A stretch of DNA of 64,000 nucleotides, taken from assembly GCA_963735045.1 (NCBI GenBank), contig CAVTIZ010000003.1:124001-188000 (forward strand). Reading direction: 5' to 3'. Below the pieces are notes generated by a model. That model made no database searches and was not told where the DNA came from. It worked only from the letters and a program-made list of their open reading frames with translations. The DNA comes from Salsipaludibacter sp963735045. GTDB taxonomy: Bacteria; Actinomycetota; Nitriliruptoria; Nitriliruptorales; Nitriliruptoraceae. Every line of letters begins with the position of its first letter. Position 1 is the stretch's first letter. The translations under genes and the position numbers were made by a program. Shown in pieces: positions 7,139 to 18,022 of the stretch.

Positions 7139-8179
7139 ATGGACACCTCCCGGACCCCGGCATCGCGAGCAGCGACGGCCTCGCGCCGTGCTGCACTGTT
7201 CCTCGCCACGTTGAACGCCGTCGGGGCGGCCGGAGGCGCGGTGGCGCTGGTGACGGGCGCCATCGACCTCGGGGCAGCGAACGCGCGACTGCCCTTCCAC
7301 AGCCCCGTGTTGGGTGGGATCGCGCTGCTCGTGGTCGTGGCACTGCCCCAGTCCGTGCTCGCGTGGTCGGCCCACCGCGACGACCCTCGCACGCCCGCAC
7401 TCGGGGTTGCCTGCGGCGTCCTGCTGGTCGGGTGGATCCTCGTGGAAGTCGTCGTCCTGCAGGCGGTGGCGGGCCTGCACTGGATCTACCTCGCCATCGG
7501 CATCGTGCAGGTGGCGCTCGGCTGGTCACAGGTCCGCCGGCCCGATCACCATCGGTCCTCCCCGGTCGGCGACTCGTCGGGTGCGATCGGCGTCTGGCTC
7601 CACTGGCTCCCGCTCGGTGCGGGGGGCTGGCTCGTTCGCCTCAACGGACGGCTCTACGAGGCGCTGCGCGCCAGGATCGAGCACCGCGAGCCGCTCGACC
7701 TCTACCACACGGCCCTCGAGGTTCGTGTTCCCGAGGGCCGCTTCGTGATCGAGAACTCGTGGCCCGTCCCACGGGGCGACCCACGCGATCGCGGGGTGGT
7801 CGTGGTCGGGCCGGTCGGCACGCGGTGGGCCGCGCCCCTGCGCCTGTGTCGCTACGAGGTGCGCCGGTGGCGCGACGGGGTGATCGGTGACGTCGACCTG
7901 GCGGTCGCGTGTTCGCAGGTCGTGGACGACGACCCGGACCTGGCTCGTCGCATCCTCGCCCTGGTCGAGGACCTGCCGACCCCGACCTGGGGGCGCGACG
8001 AACTGGCCACCGGGGAGATGTGGAACTCCAACTCGGTGATCGCCTGGTTGCTCGCCGCCAGCGGCCTGCCGACCGACGGCATCACGCCACCGCCCGGCGG
8101 ACGCGCACCCGGTTGGCAGGCCGGCCTGGTCACCGCTGCCGACGAGTTGGACGCGCTGTCGACCCCGGTGCTCGACTGA
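7139..8179 (+). CDS. Membrane protein with C-terminal papain-like domain
   Basis: The first ~150 residues carry four hydrophobic helices (LFLATLNAVGAAGGAVALV, LGGIALLVVVALPQSVLAW, LGVACGVLLVGWILVEVVVL, IYLAIGIVQVALGW). The rest is soluble and looks like a permuted papain-like (LRAT/NlpC-type) fold: DLYHTALEVRVPEGRFVIEN would supply the His, and MWNSNSVIAWLLAASGL would be the helix that normally bears the nucleophile. At that place the protein has N-S-N-S, so a serine or no nucleophile replaces cysteine. I do not recognise a named family. The ATG at 7139 has no strong ribosome-binding site. It is divergent from the sqr operon across 295 bp that may hold both promoters. Confidence 0.6.
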   Translation: MDTSRTPASRAATASRRAALFLATLNAVGAAGGAVALVTGAIDLGAANARLPFHSPVLGGIALLVVVALPQSVLAWSAHRDDPRTPALGVACGVLLVGWILVEVVVLQAVAGLHWIYLAIGIVQVALGWSQVRRPDHHRSSPVGDSSGAIGVWLHWLPLGAGGWLVRLNGRLYEALRARIEHREPLDLYHTALEVRVPEGRFVIENSWPVPRGDPRDRGVVVVGPVGTRWAAPLRLCRYEVRRWRDGVIGDVDLAVACSQVVDDDPDLARRILALVEDLPTPTWGRDELATGEMWNSNSVIAWLLAASGLPTDGITPPPGGRAPGWQAGLVTAADELDALSTPVLD

Positions 8180-8221
8180 ACCCCCTGGGCATCGGGGCCG
8201 GTCCACCGACATCGGCATGCC

Positions 8222-8560
8222 TCAGGACGAAGGCACGTCCGTCGGGCAGCCGGCACGCCAGGGCTCGTCCACGAGGTAGGTGTCCCACTCCTCCCGCGTG
8301 AGGTTGCGCCCGGCCGCGTCACAGGCGGCTGCCACCCAGTGATCGGGGTCCAGGGGGATCCACGTGACCGGGTCGAAGCCGACCACCAGTCCGTTGCTGG
8401 CCGGATCGACCACGCCCCCGGGGCCGGGGATCGGGCCGGCCAGCAGTGCCAGGTCCTCCCGGCGCCACAGTCGCACGCTCGCGTCCAAGTCGTCGACCGA
8501 GGCCATGAGCAGGCCGTCGGTCGTGAAGGTCGGTCGGTACACCGGGTGCGGTCGTGCAGC
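8222..8560 (-). pseudogene. Fragment of WD40-type AfsR/BTAD regulator, C-terminus
   Basis: The reverse frame reads like the last WD40 blade and tail of actinobacterial BTAD/WD40 regulators: FTTDGLLMASVDDLDASVRLW, then WIPLDPDHWVAAACDAAGRNL and TREEWDTYL with a final cysteine. In those proteins the same ending closes a protein of about 1000 residues. Here nothing upstream continues the domain in any frame, so only the end survives. An internal ATG at 8506 could still give a 94-residue product. I therefore call it a decayed remnant; a small active protein cannot be excluded. Confidence 0.55.
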
Positions 8561-8746
8561 ATCGGCACCTCCCGGTCCAACGGCGATGGTCCGAGCGGGT
8601 GTCGCAACCCCCGTTGCAGTCGACCCTCGGTGCGGGTGCGGCGGCTGTGAAACCCGGACCTGCAACAGGACTGCAACACGAGCGGCCCACGCTCCACCCA
8701 CTCGGGCGTCCCCGTCACCGCCCCGCCACCGATGCCAGGAGGAACC

Positions 8747-9150
8747 ATGGCCGCCACCTCGTCCACCGAGGACCCGTACGGCTGGGCCGACCCGGGGCGG
8801 CCCTCCGGCCCAGGGACACGCCCCCCGGGGACACCGCAGCCGACTGTCGGCCACACGAGCCTCCCGGGCGCGCTGGTCCTGGTGGCCGTGCTGGCGGCCG
8901 GCTGCACCACCGCCGGCCCGAGTCGACCTCGCGACCTTCGACATCGACTCGTCCGCCCCTCGCGTCGAGGAGCGGGGCCGAACCCGACAGGACGACACCT
9001 GGTGGGGTGACCAACTCGACCTCGACCCGGACCGGGTCGCGGCCTGCCCCGCGGGGGAGTCGCACGCGGCGGGGAGGTCGGAGTCGGCGTCGCCGGGACC
9101 GCAGCGGCCTGCTCGTCGAGCGGTCCGGGCGCCGGGGTCCCGAGGTCCGG
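8747..9150 (+). pseudogene. Frameshifted lipoprotein-like gene remnant
   Basis: A strong AGGAGG lies 5 nt before the ATG at 8747. The frame encodes a Pro/Gly-rich head, a hydrophobic stretch (LPGALVLVAVLAAGC) with a lipobox-like LAAGC, then turns into low-quality sequence and stops at 9010. Another frame takes over near 8926 with coding-like third positions (VDLATFDIDSSAPRVEE, QDDTWWGDQLDLDPDRVA) and runs to the facing esterase gene. This suggests one frameshift in an old lipoprotein gene. The family is not recognised, and the hydrophobic segment starts unusually late for a lipoprotein. Confidence 0.35.
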
Positions 9151-10056
9151 TCAGGGAAGGCCGGCGTGGGCCTGCCAGAAGTCGATGATGGCCTGGGTGG
9201 CGTCCCAGTGCGACGCAACCGGGGGATTGCCGACCGTGGTCGGGGTGGGCCAGTTGTGGCCACCGTTGACGATGGTGGCATTCGCGAAGGCCTCCGTGCC
9301 CAGGTAGGTCTGGACCAGCACCTCGGTGAGGTCGCCGCTGCCGGCCACGAGCTCGGTGGTGGTGGCGGGCACGCCCGCCGGCACCCCGTTGCGACGGAGC
9401 ATCTCCCGCACCGAGTAGGCCGGGAACGTGGTCTCGACGTCGACCTCCGCCAGGGCGGCCGGTGGCCGGAAGGTGCGGTCGGCCGTGCCGTGCACGTAGT
9501 ACAGCGGCACCGGGTCGGGCTGGGCCCCGGAGGCCGCCAGTTGGCGGCGGTAGCGCTGGGCCTTCTCGGGATCCAGCGCCTTGGCGACGGTGGCGAACCC
9601 CCGGAAGGCATCGACCAGCGCGTGGTTCGCCAGTTGCCACACCATCCCGGCCCCGTTGGAGAACCCGGCGGCATACACCAGGTCCGGATTGGCCGACACC
9701 TGTGGCACCGCCGCCGAACCCGTCGCGAAGGCCGTGGTCGTGATCTCGGCGAGCAACAGGTCGACGAACTCGACGTCCAGGGTCGGGAACCCGCTGTCGG
9801 AGGCCTTGTAGTGGACCCACTCGAGCCCGAGGTCGGGATGCGACTCGGGGAACACCAGGAGGTAGTCGGCGACGTTGGCGGGCACCGGCGTGCCGGGGAC
9901 CAGCCCCCATCGCGCCATGATCGCCTGGACGTCCTGCCCACCCCCGTGGAACACCACGATGGCCGGGACCGTGGCCTGGGTCGGGTTCGCCGGGACGTGG
10001 ACGTGGTAGGTGCGGGTTGCGGCCTGTGGCAGGGTCTGGTCGGTCAGGACGGGCAT
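9151..10056 (-). CDS. PHB depolymerase/feruloyl esterase-type alpha/beta hydrolase
   Basis: The 301-residue protein is an LpqC/PHB-depolymerase-type serine hydrolase without its usual signal peptide. The oxyanion motif is FHGGGQD (~36-42). The catalytic set appears as Ser133 in GFSNGAGM, Asp193 in YYVHGTADRTF and His267 in NGGHNWPTP. A secreted enzyme would hydrolyse polyesters or acyl esters; here the start MPVLTDQTLP with GAGGAG 8 nt upstream gives a cytosolic form, unless export uses another route. Intracellular release of stored polyester or acyl groups is possible but not proven. It is divergent from the phosphoesterase gene. Confidence 0.82.
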   Translation of the reverse strand: MPVLTDQTLPQAATRTYHVHVPANPTQATVPAIVVFHGGGQDVQAIMARWGLVPGTPVPANVADYLLVFPESHPDLGLEWVHYKASDSGFPTLDVEFVDLLLAEITTTAFATGSAAVPQVSANPDLVYAAGFSNGAGMVWQLANHALVDAFRGFATVAKALDPEKAQRYRRQLAASGAQPDPVPLYYVHGTADRTFRPPAALAEVDVETTFPAYSVREMLRRNGVPAGVPATTTELVAGSGDLTEVLVQTYLGTEAFANATIVNGGHNWPTPTTVGNPPVASHWDATQAIIDFWQAHAGLP

Positions 10057-10476
10057 CGGCTTGCTCCTCGGCCGGGGGCACCTCCGGCGGCGCCATGGCA
10101 GCCACCAGAGGGCCCGGCGACCCGCCGTGATACGCCGGCCGGGACCCCGGGGTCCCGGCCGTTGGCAGGTGGTGGGTCACTGCGTGGTCACGGACACGCT
10201 GATGACGACCGGGAACAGGCTGGCCTGCATCCACACGTCGCGGGGCGCCGTGATCTGCCGCACCGTCGTGCCATGCTTGCCTCGGCCGCCGGGTTCGCCC
10301 TCGCGGGGTTCCTGCTGGTCCGCGTCGCCTGATCGGTGCGGGGGGTGTCCCACGCCCACCCGGGCGTCTATGGTGGATCGGCGGGGCTCGTCCGGCCTGA
10401 CCTCGCCGACCACGTCGACCGCGCGCCACGCGCGTCCCGCCGCGTGGCCCACCAGGCCGGCGTTGCCGGAGTCGCC
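10057..10476. other. 420-bp intergenic region between divergent genes
   Basis: No convincing gene is present. A short reverse frame ending at 10177 (ITAPRDVWMQASLFPVV...) and a 19-codon forward frame at ~10275-10332 (MLASAAGFALAGFLLVRVA) have coding-like composition but no ribosome-binding sites, so they may be remnants. Promoters for the esterase (-) and the phosphoesterase (+) should lie here. Confidence 0.4.
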
Positions 10477-12189
10477 ATGGCCGACGTGCCCGAGCCCACC
10501 CCCGAGCCCGCCGACGAGCTCGACCCCGCACCGGGGCCCGACGCGCCGATCACCAACATCTTCGTCCTGATGTTGGAGAACCACTCCTTCGACAACGTCT
10601 TCGCGATGTCGGGCATCCCCGGGATCGTCGCCGCGACCACCGACGACGCCAACAGCTGGCTCCCGCCGGACGAGGACGAGGTCCGCACCGTCCACGTGAC
10701 CGATGGCGCCCCGTGGTCGATGACCACCGACCCGGGCCACGAGTTCGACGACGTGATGCAACAGCTGAGCGGGGTCCAGCCGTGCCCGACCGACCCCGAC
10801 GCCCCCACCACCCCCTGTGCCGACGACGCCCACTGCTACCACGGCGGTCCCTACCCCGAGATCGACCTGGAGGGGTTCGCCTGCAACTACGCCTGGTCGA
10901 CCTCGGAGGGCACCGGTCGGCCCACCACCCGCCACGTGGGCGACGTCATGGCCTGCTTCGACACGCCGCGACAGCTGCCCGTCATCCACCAGCTGGCCAC
11001 CGAGTTCGCCGTCTGTGACGCGTGGCACAGTTCGTTGCCCGGTCCGACCTGGCCCAACCGGTTCTTCGTCCACGGCGCGTCCTCGGCCGGGATGTCCCAG
11101 AGCCCCAGCAGCACCGACGAGATCATCTGGGAGACCGTTCGTGGGTTCCGGTACGGCAACGGTTCGATCTTCCATGCGCTGACCGAGGCCGGCCACCGCT
11201 GGCGTCTGTACCAGGACAAGGACAACGACTTCAGCGACAAGCCGTCGCCGTGGCGCCAGGGCGGCTGGATCTCGCAGGTGGCGTCCCTGAAGGGCATCAG
11301 CCTCCTCGACGTCCACAGCCTGCGTGGCTTCCGCGACGACCTGCACCGGCACGCACGCGACGGCCGCCCCGCCTACCTCGACGTCCCGTACACCTTCATC
11401 GAGCCCAACTTCGGCGCCAGCTTCTGCGACCCGCAGGGCGACGACCCGGGACCCACCTACCGGGGCGGCTCCGCCCAGCACCCCGAGGACGACCCCACCG
11501 GGGGGGAGCGCCTCGTCAAGGCCGTGTACGAGGCGATCCGGTCCTCGCCCGTGTGGGAGACCAGCGTCCTGGTCGTGGTCTACGACGAACACGGGGGCTT
11601 CTTCGACAGCGTGGCACCCGGTCCCGCCGTGCCACCGGGCGACGACGTGCCCCATGGCCACGACAAGCTGAACAGGGCCGGTTTCGACTTCTCGCAGTAC
11701 GGCGTGCGCGTCCCGGCCGTGGTCGTGTCGCCGCGGATCCCCCGGGGGACGGTCGACCACACGCTCTACGACCACACCTCGGTGCTCGCCACGCTCGAGC
11801 GGGTGCTCTGCCTGGCGCCACTGACCGCTCGCGACGCCGCCGCGAACGACGTCCGGCACCTGCTGTCGTTGTCCGAGCCACGGACGGACTGTCCCGTGAC
11901 GCTGACGGACCCCGTGGTCGTGCCGACCGGTCCCGACGCGACCGATCCGACCGGGTCGTCGCCGACCGCCACGGCCGCCCAGGCGTTGCCGGGGCCCAGC
12001 AACGTCGCCGGGTTCCTCCACGTGCTGCTCAAGGCCGAGCTCGAACTCGACGGCCACGACGACGAGTCGGCGCGGCGGATCGTGTCGAGGTTCGCCGAGA
12101 TCCGGACCATGGGCGACGCCGTCGCCTACGTGCACACGATCGGGGCGCGGCTCGACGAGCATCGTGGCCAGCCGTCCGCGTCGACCTGA
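10477..12189 (+). CDS. Phospholipase C/acid phosphatase-type phosphoesterase
   Basis: The 570-residue protein belongs to the phosphoesterase family PF04185 (PlcC/AcpA). The metal and nucleophile motif is FVLMLENHSFDNVF near residue 30. Further conserved blocks are SSLPGPTWPNRFFVHGASSA, VVVYDEHGGFFDSVAPGPAVP and GVRVPAVVVSPRIPRGTVDH. The C-terminus has a helical tail ending in RLDEHRGQ. The ATG at 10477 has GGAG 6 nt upstream; no Sec or Tat signal precedes the domain, unlike typical phospholipases C, so it may act on cytosolic phosphoesters or its N-terminus may lie further upstream. The next gene, a glutaredoxin-like one, starts ~90 bp downstream. Confidence 0.85.
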   Translation: MADVPEPTPEPADELDPAPGPDAPITNIFVLMLENHSFDNVFAMSGIPGIVAATTDDANSWLPPDEDEVRTVHVTDGAPWSMTTDPGHEFDDVMQQLSGVQPCPTDPDAPTTPCADDAHCYHGGPYPEIDLEGFACNYAWSTSEGTGRPTTRHVGDVMACFDTPRQLPVIHQLATEFAVCDAWHSSLPGPTWPNRFFVHGASSAGMSQSPSSTDEIIWETVRGFRYGNGSIFHALTEAGHRWRLYQDKDNDFSDKPSPWRQGGWISQVASLKGISLLDVHSLRGFRDDLHRHARDGRPAYLDVPYTFIEPNFGASFCDPQGDDPGPTYRGGSAQHPEDDPTGGERLVKAVYEAIRSSPVWETSVLVVVYDEHGGFFDSVAPGPAVPPGDDVPHGHDKLNRAGFDFSQYGVRVPAVVVSPRIPRGTVDHTLYDHTSVLATLERVLCLAPLTARDAAANDVRHLLSLSEPRTDCPVTLTDPVVVPTGPDATDPTGSSPTATAAQALPGPSNVAGFLHVLLKAELELDGHDDESARRIVSRFAEIRTMGDAVAYVHTIGARLDEHRGQPSAST

Positions 12190-12281
12190 CCTCGCCGCCG
12201 GTGCCGGGTGGACGCGCCCGGGAACATCGACACCGGGCCGGCGGTTGTCGGCGACAGCGTCGCCCGTCGCAAGGAACCTCC

Positions 12282-12626
12282 GTGCCCGACCCGTCCACCA
12301 GCAGCGATCCCGCCATCACCGTCTACTGGCGTCCGGCGTGTGGGTTCTGCGCCGGGCTGCTGCGGTCCCTGGAGCGCCACGGCGTCGCCCTCGACCGCCG
12401 CAACATCTGGGAGGACGACGACGCGGCCGCCTTCGTGCGGTCGGTGGCGGGTGGCAGCGAGACCGTGCCAACCGTCGAAGTGGGCGATCGGGCCCTGGTC
12501 AACCCCACGGCCGACGAGGTCCTCGCGGCGCTGTCGCAGGTCGATCCCGACGCGGTCCCCGATGGCTGGACGCCGCGCGAGCCGGGCGCGATCACGCGTG
12601 GGTTCGACCGCCTGTTCGGTGGCTGA
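12282..12626 (+). CDS. Glutaredoxin/mycoredoxin-like protein
   Basis: The 114-residue product has the glutaredoxin fold: ITVYWRPACGFCAGLLRSL with active site CGFC, the cis-Pro motif ETVPTVEVGD and the usual VNPTADEVLAAL C-terminal helix. Actinobacterial proteins of this type (mycoredoxin, NrdH-like) reduce mixed disulfides with mycothiol or accept electrons from thioredoxin reductase. About 20 extra residues (WTPREPGAITRGFDRLF) extend the C-terminus. The GTG at 12282 has AAGGA 7 nt before it. It ends 79 bp from the facing glutamate dehydrogenase gene, with a hairpin between. Confidence 0.85.
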   Translation: MPDPSTSSDPAITVYWRPACGFCAGLLRSLERHGVALDRRNIWEDDDAAAFVRSVAGGSETVPTVEVGDRALVNPTADEVLAALSQVDPDAVPDGWTPREPGAITRGFDRLFGG

Positions 12627-12654
12627 GCCACGGCACGACGCACCTGCCGGCTGG

Positions 12655-12688
12655 CGCCCGGTCGGGGCCACGGCCCCCACCCCGGGCG
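12655..12688. terminator. Hairpin between convergent genes
   Basis: A nested inverted repeat has outer arms CGCCCGG at 12655-12661 and CCGGGCG at 12682-12688, and inner arms GGGGCC / GGCCCC around 12664-12677. It lies between the ends of the glutaredoxin-like gene (+) and the glutamate dehydrogenase gene (-) and could stop transcription from both sides. No T-run follows. Confidence 0.5.
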
Positions 12689-12704
12689 ACCCGCCGCCGC
12701 GCGG

Positions 12705-13964
12705 TCACAGGTAGCCACGCAGGCTCGCGGCCTCGACGACGCGCTCGACGGCCAGGGCGAAGGCGGCCTCGCGCATCGAGGCGGCCGTGTCGTTGGCCTG
12801 GTAGAAGGCCCAGCAGTCGTCGAACGCCTGGCCCAGCCGGCGCTCCAGGCGTGCATTCACGTCGGCCTCGTCCCAGTACAGCTCCTGGTTGTTCTGGACC
12901 CACTCGTAGTAGGACACGGTGACCCCGCCGGCGTTGGCGAGGATGTCGGGCACGATCGTGACGCCACGCTCGGTCAACTCGGCGTCGGCCACCGGCGTCA
13001 CCGGGTTGTTGGCCGCCTCCACGATCAGGCGGGCCCGGACATCGCCGACGTTGCGGTGGGTGATGACCTCGCCGACGGCGGCCGGGATCAGCACGTCGAC
13101 GTCGGCCAGCAGCAGGTCGCCGGGGTCCATCGCCTCCGTGCCGTCCGCATCGACCACCGACCCCGACTGCTCGACGTGGTCCCGCAGGGCCGCGATGTCG
13201 ATGCCGTCGGGGTGGTGCACGGCCCCGTGGACGTCCGAGACCGCCACCACTCGGTAGCCCTTCTCCTCGGCCAACCGCGCGGCCCACGAGCCGACGTTGC
13301 CGAAGCCCTGGATCGCCACGGTGAGGTCACCGGGCGGACCCAGCTTCAGCGTCGCCACGGCCTTGTCCATGACCTGCACCACGCCGCGCCCGGTCGCGGC
13401 CTCGCGACCCTGTGACCCACCCAGCGCGATCGGCTTGCCCGTCACGATCTGGGTGGTGTGGCCCGCCCGACGGCCGTACTCGTCCATGAACCAGCTCATC
13501 ACCTGGGCGTTGGTGTTCATGTCCGGGGCCGGGATGTCGCGGTTGGGACCGATGATGTGGGCGATCTGGCCGAAGTAGCGTCGTGACAGTCGTTCCAGCT
13601 CGGTCGTGGACAGGGCGTCGGGGTCGACCTGCACCCCGCCCTTGGCGCCACCGAAGGGCACGTCGACCAGCGCGGTCTTCCACGTCATCAGCGACGCCAG
13701 GGCACGCACCTCCTCGAGGTCGGCGCTGGGGTGGAACCGGACCCCGCCCTTGTAGGGTCCACGCGCGCCGTTGTGCTGCACCCGGTAGCCCACGTGGACG
13801 CTGAGACTGCCGTCGTCGCGTCGGACGGGGACCTGGACCCGGAGCTCGCGATAGGTGCCCGTGAGCACCGCGATCGCGGCGTCGGACAGGTCGTCGATGT
13901 CCGCGGCCTTGTGGAAGAAGTAGTTGACGGCTTCGAACGGGGTCAGGTCCTCGCGCAGTTCCAT
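12705..13964 (-). CDS. gdhA: Glu/Leu/Phe/Val dehydrogenase family, likely glutamate dehydrogenase
   Basis: The 419-residue protein has the size of hexameric GDH of the small class. The substrate-binding and catalytic lysines are visible: Lys72 in GPYKGGVRFHP, Lys96 in TWKTAL and catalytic Lys108 in PFGGAKGG. The NAD(P)-binding domain begins with TVAIQGFGNVGSWAA. The end shows SYYEWVQNNQELYWDE, typical of this group. It converts glutamate to 2-oxoglutarate and ammonia, linking nitrogen and TCA metabolism; the next locus on the other strand is succinate dehydrogenase. The ATG at 13964 has AAGGA upstream. The 215 bp before it are shared with the sdhCAB promoter. Confidence 0.92.
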   Translation of the reverse strand: MELREDLTPFEAVNYFFHKAADIDDLSDAAIAVLTGTYRELRVQVPVRRDDGSLSVHVGYRVQHNGARGPYKGGVRFHPSADLEEVRALASLMTWKTALVDVPFGGAKGGVQVDPDALSTTELERLSRRYFGQIAHIIGPNRDIPAPDMNTNAQVMSWFMDEYGRRAGHTTQIVTGKPIALGGSQGREAATGRGVVQVMDKAVATLKLGPPGDLTVAIQGFGNVGSWAARLAEEKGYRVVAVSDVHGAVHHPDGIDIAALRDHVEQSGSVVDADGTEAMDPGDLLLADVDVLIPAAVGEVITHRNVGDVRARLIVEAANNPVTPVADAELTERGVTIVPDILANAGGVTVSYYEWVQNNQELYWDEADVNARLERRLGQAFDDCWAFYQANDTAASMREAAFALAVERVVEAASLRGYL

Positions 13965-14179
13965 GGCGATCCTTCGGTCGGGGGATGCCGATTCCATGCA
14001 AGCACGCCACCCGACACCGATGTGGGCCGCGCGGCCGGCCGTGTCGTGGCCCGCACGGCGCTGCACCGCCGGCAGGCGCCGTCCACGTCGGTTCCGGCGA
14101 CGCCCCCGCTGGTACCGTCGGGCCTGTCCGGTCGATCGGTGGCCGGACCGGTAGAACCCCCCTTTCGCGAGGAGCATCC

Positions 14180-14926
14180 ATGGCCACGGCGGCGCCCGCC
14201 AAGACCAACGAGCCGTCGTCGCAGTCGCCCGGGCAACGACCGTGGATCGTGCAGCTGTACGGCACGGCCCTGGGCAAGAAGTACGCCATGGCCATCTCGG
14301 GCATCGTGGGCCTGGGCTACATCTTCGCCCACATGGTGGGCAACCTGAAGGTGTACTTCGGCGCCGAGTCGCTGGACGGCTACGCGGAGTGGCTGCGCGA
14401 GGGCCTGCTGTACCCCGTCCTGCCACACACGGTCATGTTGTGGATCCTGCGGCTGGGCCTGATCGTGGCCCTGGTGGTCCACCTGCACGCCGCCTACACC
14501 CTGACGGTCATGAACCGGCGCGCCCGCGGCACCGACTACCAGTCCACTCGTCACTACGTCGCGGCCGACTTCGCGGCCCGGACGATGCGCTGGACCGGCG
14601 TGATCGTGCTGCTGTTCATCGCCTTCCACCTCGCGGACCTGACATGGGGCGTCGAGGCGGTCAACCCCGCATGGGAGGCCGGCGAACCCTACGCCAACCT
14701 GGTCGCCTCACTGTCGCGTCCGGTGGTCGCGGCCTTCTACCTGGTGGCCAACCTTGCGCTGGGCGTGCACATCTACCACGGGATCTGGAGCATGTTCCAG
14801 TCGATGGGCTGGAACAACCGACGCTTCAACGACTACCGCCGAGCCCTCGCGATCGGGTTCACCGTGGTCGTCATCGGCGGCAACCTCACCTTCCCGATCG
14901 CCGCGCTGACCGGCGTCATCGGCTGA
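14180..14926 (+). CDS. sdhC: Succinate dehydrogenase cytochrome b558 subunit
   Basis: The 248-residue protein is a five-helix b558-type SdhC. Membrane segments include MAISGIVGLGYIFAHMVGNL, LPHTVMLWILRLGLIVALVV (followed by HLHAAYTL), TGVIVLLFIAFHLADLTWGV, VVAAFYLVANLALGVHIYHG and the last helix IGFTVVVIGGNLTFPIAAL. The conserved histidines in AHMVGN, VVHLHAA, AFHLAD and VHIYHG can bind haem. It anchors the complex and passes electrons to quinone. The ATG at 14180 has GAGGAG at ideal spacing. It is first in sdhCAB, with no separate sdhD, as expected for this class. Confidence 0.94.
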   Translation: MATAAPAKTNEPSSQSPGQRPWIVQLYGTALGKKYAMAISGIVGLGYIFAHMVGNLKVYFGAESLDGYAEWLREGLLYPVLPHTVMLWILRLGLIVALVVHLHAAYTLTVMNRRARGTDYQSTRHYVAADFAARTMRWTGVIVLLFIAFHLADLTWGVEAVNPAWEAGEPYANLVASLSRPVVAAFYLVANLALGVHIYHGIWSMFQSMGWNNRRFNDYRRALAIGFTVVVIGGNLTFPIAALTGVIG

Positions 14927-14988
14927 GCCACCCGCCCCACGCCACCACGCCACCACCCCTCCGACCCTCCGGCAAGGACGACACGACC

Positions 14989-16919
<1,931 letters not shown>

Positions 16920-16923
<4 letters not shown>

Positions 16924-17672
16924 ACCTCACGCTGCAGGTGTGGCGACAGGCCGGTCCCGACGCGCCCGGCTCGTTCGTCACCTACGAGGCCACCGACATC
17001 TCCGAGGACGCGTCGTTCCTCGAGATGCTCGACATCGTCAACGAGCGCCTGACCCAGGAGGGCGACGAACCGATCGAGTTCGCCCACGACTGTCGCGAGG
17101 GCATCTGCGGGACCTGCGGGGTGATGATCAACGGCGTGCCGCACGGTCCCCAGCGTGGCACCGCGACCTGCCAGTTGCACATGCGCACCTTCTCCGACGG
17201 CGACGAGATCGTCATCGAGCCGTGGCGCGCCGCCGGATTCCCGGTGATCCGCGACCTGGTCGTGGACCGGGCACCCTTCGACGAGATCATCCAGTCGGGT
17301 GGCTACGTCACCGTGGACACCGGCCAGGCCCAGGACGCCAACCTCACGCCCATCCCCAAGGAGACCGCGGACCTGGCCATGGACGCCGCGGCCTGCATCG
17401 GCTGTGGTGCGTGTGTCGCGGCCTGCCCCAATGGCGCCGCGCAGCTGTTCACCTCCGCCAAGTTGGCCCACCTCAACCTGCTGCCCCAGGGCCAGGCCGA
17501 GCGGGACGAGCGCACCGAGTCGATGGTCACGACCATGGAGAGCTACTTCGGGTCGTGCACCAACATGGGGGAGTGCGAGACCGCCTGCCCCAAGGAGATC
17601 TCGATCGACTTCATCGCGATGATGAACCGTGACTACGCCAAGGCGAAGTTCCGCAACCGTCGCAGCGCCTGA
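16920..17672 (+). CDS. sdhB: Succinate dehydrogenase iron-sulfur subunit
   Basis: The 250-residue protein has all three cluster sites. The [2Fe-2S] site is CREGICGTCG with a later CQLH. The [4Fe-4S] and [3Fe-4S] sites are formed by CIGCGACVAACPNGAA and by GSCTNMGECETACPKEI. The N-terminal ferredoxin domain has a longer loop after the first 60 residues, as in the b558 class. It moves electrons from SdhA to SdhC and quinone. Start GTG at 16920 overlaps the sdhA stop by 4 bp, giving coupled translation. A hairpin at 17724-17746 may end the operon. Confidence 0.95.
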
Positions 17673-17723
17673 CGCGCGCCGCCCCGTCACCGCCGTTCGG
17701 TCCGCACGGCCCCGCGGCTGATC

Positions 17724-17746
17724 GGGCACGCTGGTGCACCGTGCCC
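17724..17746 (+). terminator. Hairpin downstream of sdhB
   Basis: GGGCACG at 17724-17730 pairs perfectly with CGTGCCC at 17740-17746, with a 9-nt loop, 52 bp after the sdhB stop. It is the best candidate for the end of the sdhCAB transcript. A U-tract is lacking. Confidence 0.4.
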
Positions 17747-17830
17747 TTCCGCACGCCTCGGGCCGCCGTTCGCCCCCAGGGGCGACCACCACCCGCGATC
17801 CACAGACCTGCCCACCAAGGATGTCGCCCC

Positions 17831-18022
17831 ATGGACGTCAAGACCCTCATCGCCGCGGCCCCCATCGTCCGGCGCGCCTGGAAGTTCACCCCACCGGCCC
17901 TGCGCATCCCGTTGCTGGTCGTGGGTGCGGGGGTCGTCGCGTGGCAGTACCTGCGTGGCAACGGTGAGCACCCCAGCGTCCAGGCGCATGCCGCGGACGT
18001 CTCCGCCGACAGCAGCGGGTGA
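17831..18022 (+). CDS. Small single-pass membrane protein
   Basis: This 63-residue protein starts at ATG 17831 behind AAGGA. It has a basic head (VRRAWKFTPPALR), one membrane helix (IPLLVVGAGVVAWQYL) and a short soluble tail with a histidine pair. Its stop overlaps the start of the long surface protein as GTGA, so the two are made together. I do not recognise a family; a guess would be an anchor or partner for that protein. Confidence 0.65.
   Translation: MDVKTLIAAAPIVRRAWKFTPPALRIPLLVVGAGVVAWQYLRGNGEHPSVQAHAADVSADSSG

Noticed and set aside
10336..10476. An upstream GTG start at 10336 for the phosphoesterase
   Set aside because: The added 47 residues show no signal peptide, are basic and low in quality, and ATG 10477 has GGAG at good spacing.
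8222..10531. A 769-codon open frame on the minus strand across the esterase and intergenic DNA
   Set aside because: It is an antisense shadow: the in-phase protein at 9151-10056 on the same strand has a hydrolase fold in a different frame, and only the last ~110 codons (WD40 tail) look real.
14927..14988. A missing sdhD gene between sdhC and sdhA
   Set aside because: The 62-bp gap is too short, and b558-type complexes need only one membrane subunit.
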